This document shows, in pieces, positions 5,806 through 5,905 of a stretch of 5,905 nucleotides of DNA. Source of the stretch: Dehalococcoidia bacterium (GTDB taxonomy: Bacteria; Chloroflexota; Dehalococcoidia; GIF9; AB-539-J10). A program made the translations under genes and the position numbers. The stretch is from the NCBI GenBank assembly GCA_030627025.1, contig DAOUSX010000082.1, positions 1 to 5,905 of the forward strand, read 5' to 3'. Every line of letters begins with the position of its first letter. Positions within the stretch are counted from its first letter, which is position 1. The notes beneath the pieces are model-generated. The model was not told where the DNA came from. It saw only the letters and a list, made by a program, of their open reading frames with translations, and did no database searches.

Positions 5806-5905
5806 ATTTACACCTCCTAAAAAGTTCTAATAGTATATAATATATCACAGCTTGATATTGCTTTTCCTGCTTACCAAAGACTTACAGCATCTTGACAGTA
5901 AATAA
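5806..5905 (-). promoter_or_regulatory. AT-rich leader with candidate extended -10 promoter
   Basis: On the minus strand TGATATATT (5847-5839) fits an extended -10 element (TGnTATAAT), and an overlapping TATACT lies at 5837-5832. No convincing -35 hexamer is found 16-18 bases upstream; GGAAAA at 5867-5862 is the nearest, which is compatible with an extended -10 type. The start would be near 5832, giving a leader of about 27 bases that contains the strong AGGAGGTG ribosome site at 5818-5811. No gene, terminator or riboswitch is seen in this stretch. Confidence 0.4.

Noticed and set aside
5851..5893. CTT-beginning hexamers at 5851, 5861, 5870, 5881 and 5891 with roughly 10-base spacing, considered as phased operator repeats
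   Set aside because: The match is only three bases across all copies, and such spacing can arise by chance in a short AT-rich leader.

Overview
The window is a compact block of sugar-nucleotide and sugar-modification genes. All six supported genes lie on the minus strand, so transcription runs from the right edge towards the left. In order of transcription they are: a GDP-mannose 3,5-epimerase-like SDR (5805-4843), a UDP-glucose/GDP-mannose dehydrogenase family enzyme (4820-3492), a class I SAM methyltransferase (3490-2720), a second, unrelated-looking class I methyltransferase (2606-1653), a UDP-glucose 4-epimerase-like SDR (1669-737), and a glycosyltransferase-like gene (726 to the left edge) that runs off the window. 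Gene content and spacing fit part of a surface polysaccharide locus (O-antigen, capsule or exopolysaccharide). No flippase, polymerase, transporter, RNA gene, mobile element, CRISPR array or long repeat is visible.

Organism: genes are packed with gaps of 1 to 22 bases or overlaps, and the first two have strong AGGAGG ribosome sites, which points to a prokaryote, most likely a bacterium. Base composition is moderate. Hand counts of single 60-base rows give about 48-53% GC in the dehydrogenase (rows 3961 and 4501), about 42% in the second methyltransferase (row 2101) and about 37-38% in the last two genes (rows 301 and 841). I cannot place the organism more precisely.

Layout: the right module (epimerase, dehydrogenase, methyltransferase 1) is tightly coupled and probably starts at an extended -10 promoter in the AT-rich leader at 5806-5905. 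A 113-base gap at 2607-2719 separates it from the left, more AT-rich module (methyltransferase 2, GalE-like epimerase, glycosyltransferase). That gap holds a perfect TATAAT that could be an internal promoter. The step in composition at this gap suggests the locus was assembled from two modules.

Working model (inference): the GME-like enzyme would turn GDP-mannose into GDP-L-galactose or GDP-L-gulose. The dehydrogenase would oxidise a nucleotide hexose to a uronic acid, and the second epimerase would invert a hexose or uronic acid. The glycosyltransferase would attach the sugar, and the methyltransferases would O-methylate the sugar or glycan. The more unusual points are a plant-vitamin-C-type epimerase next to a dehydrogenase with a diverged substrate motif, a GalE-like protein with its catalytic residues but altered substrate-pocket positions, and a 242-residue glycosyltransferase fragment of an uncommon type at the left edge.
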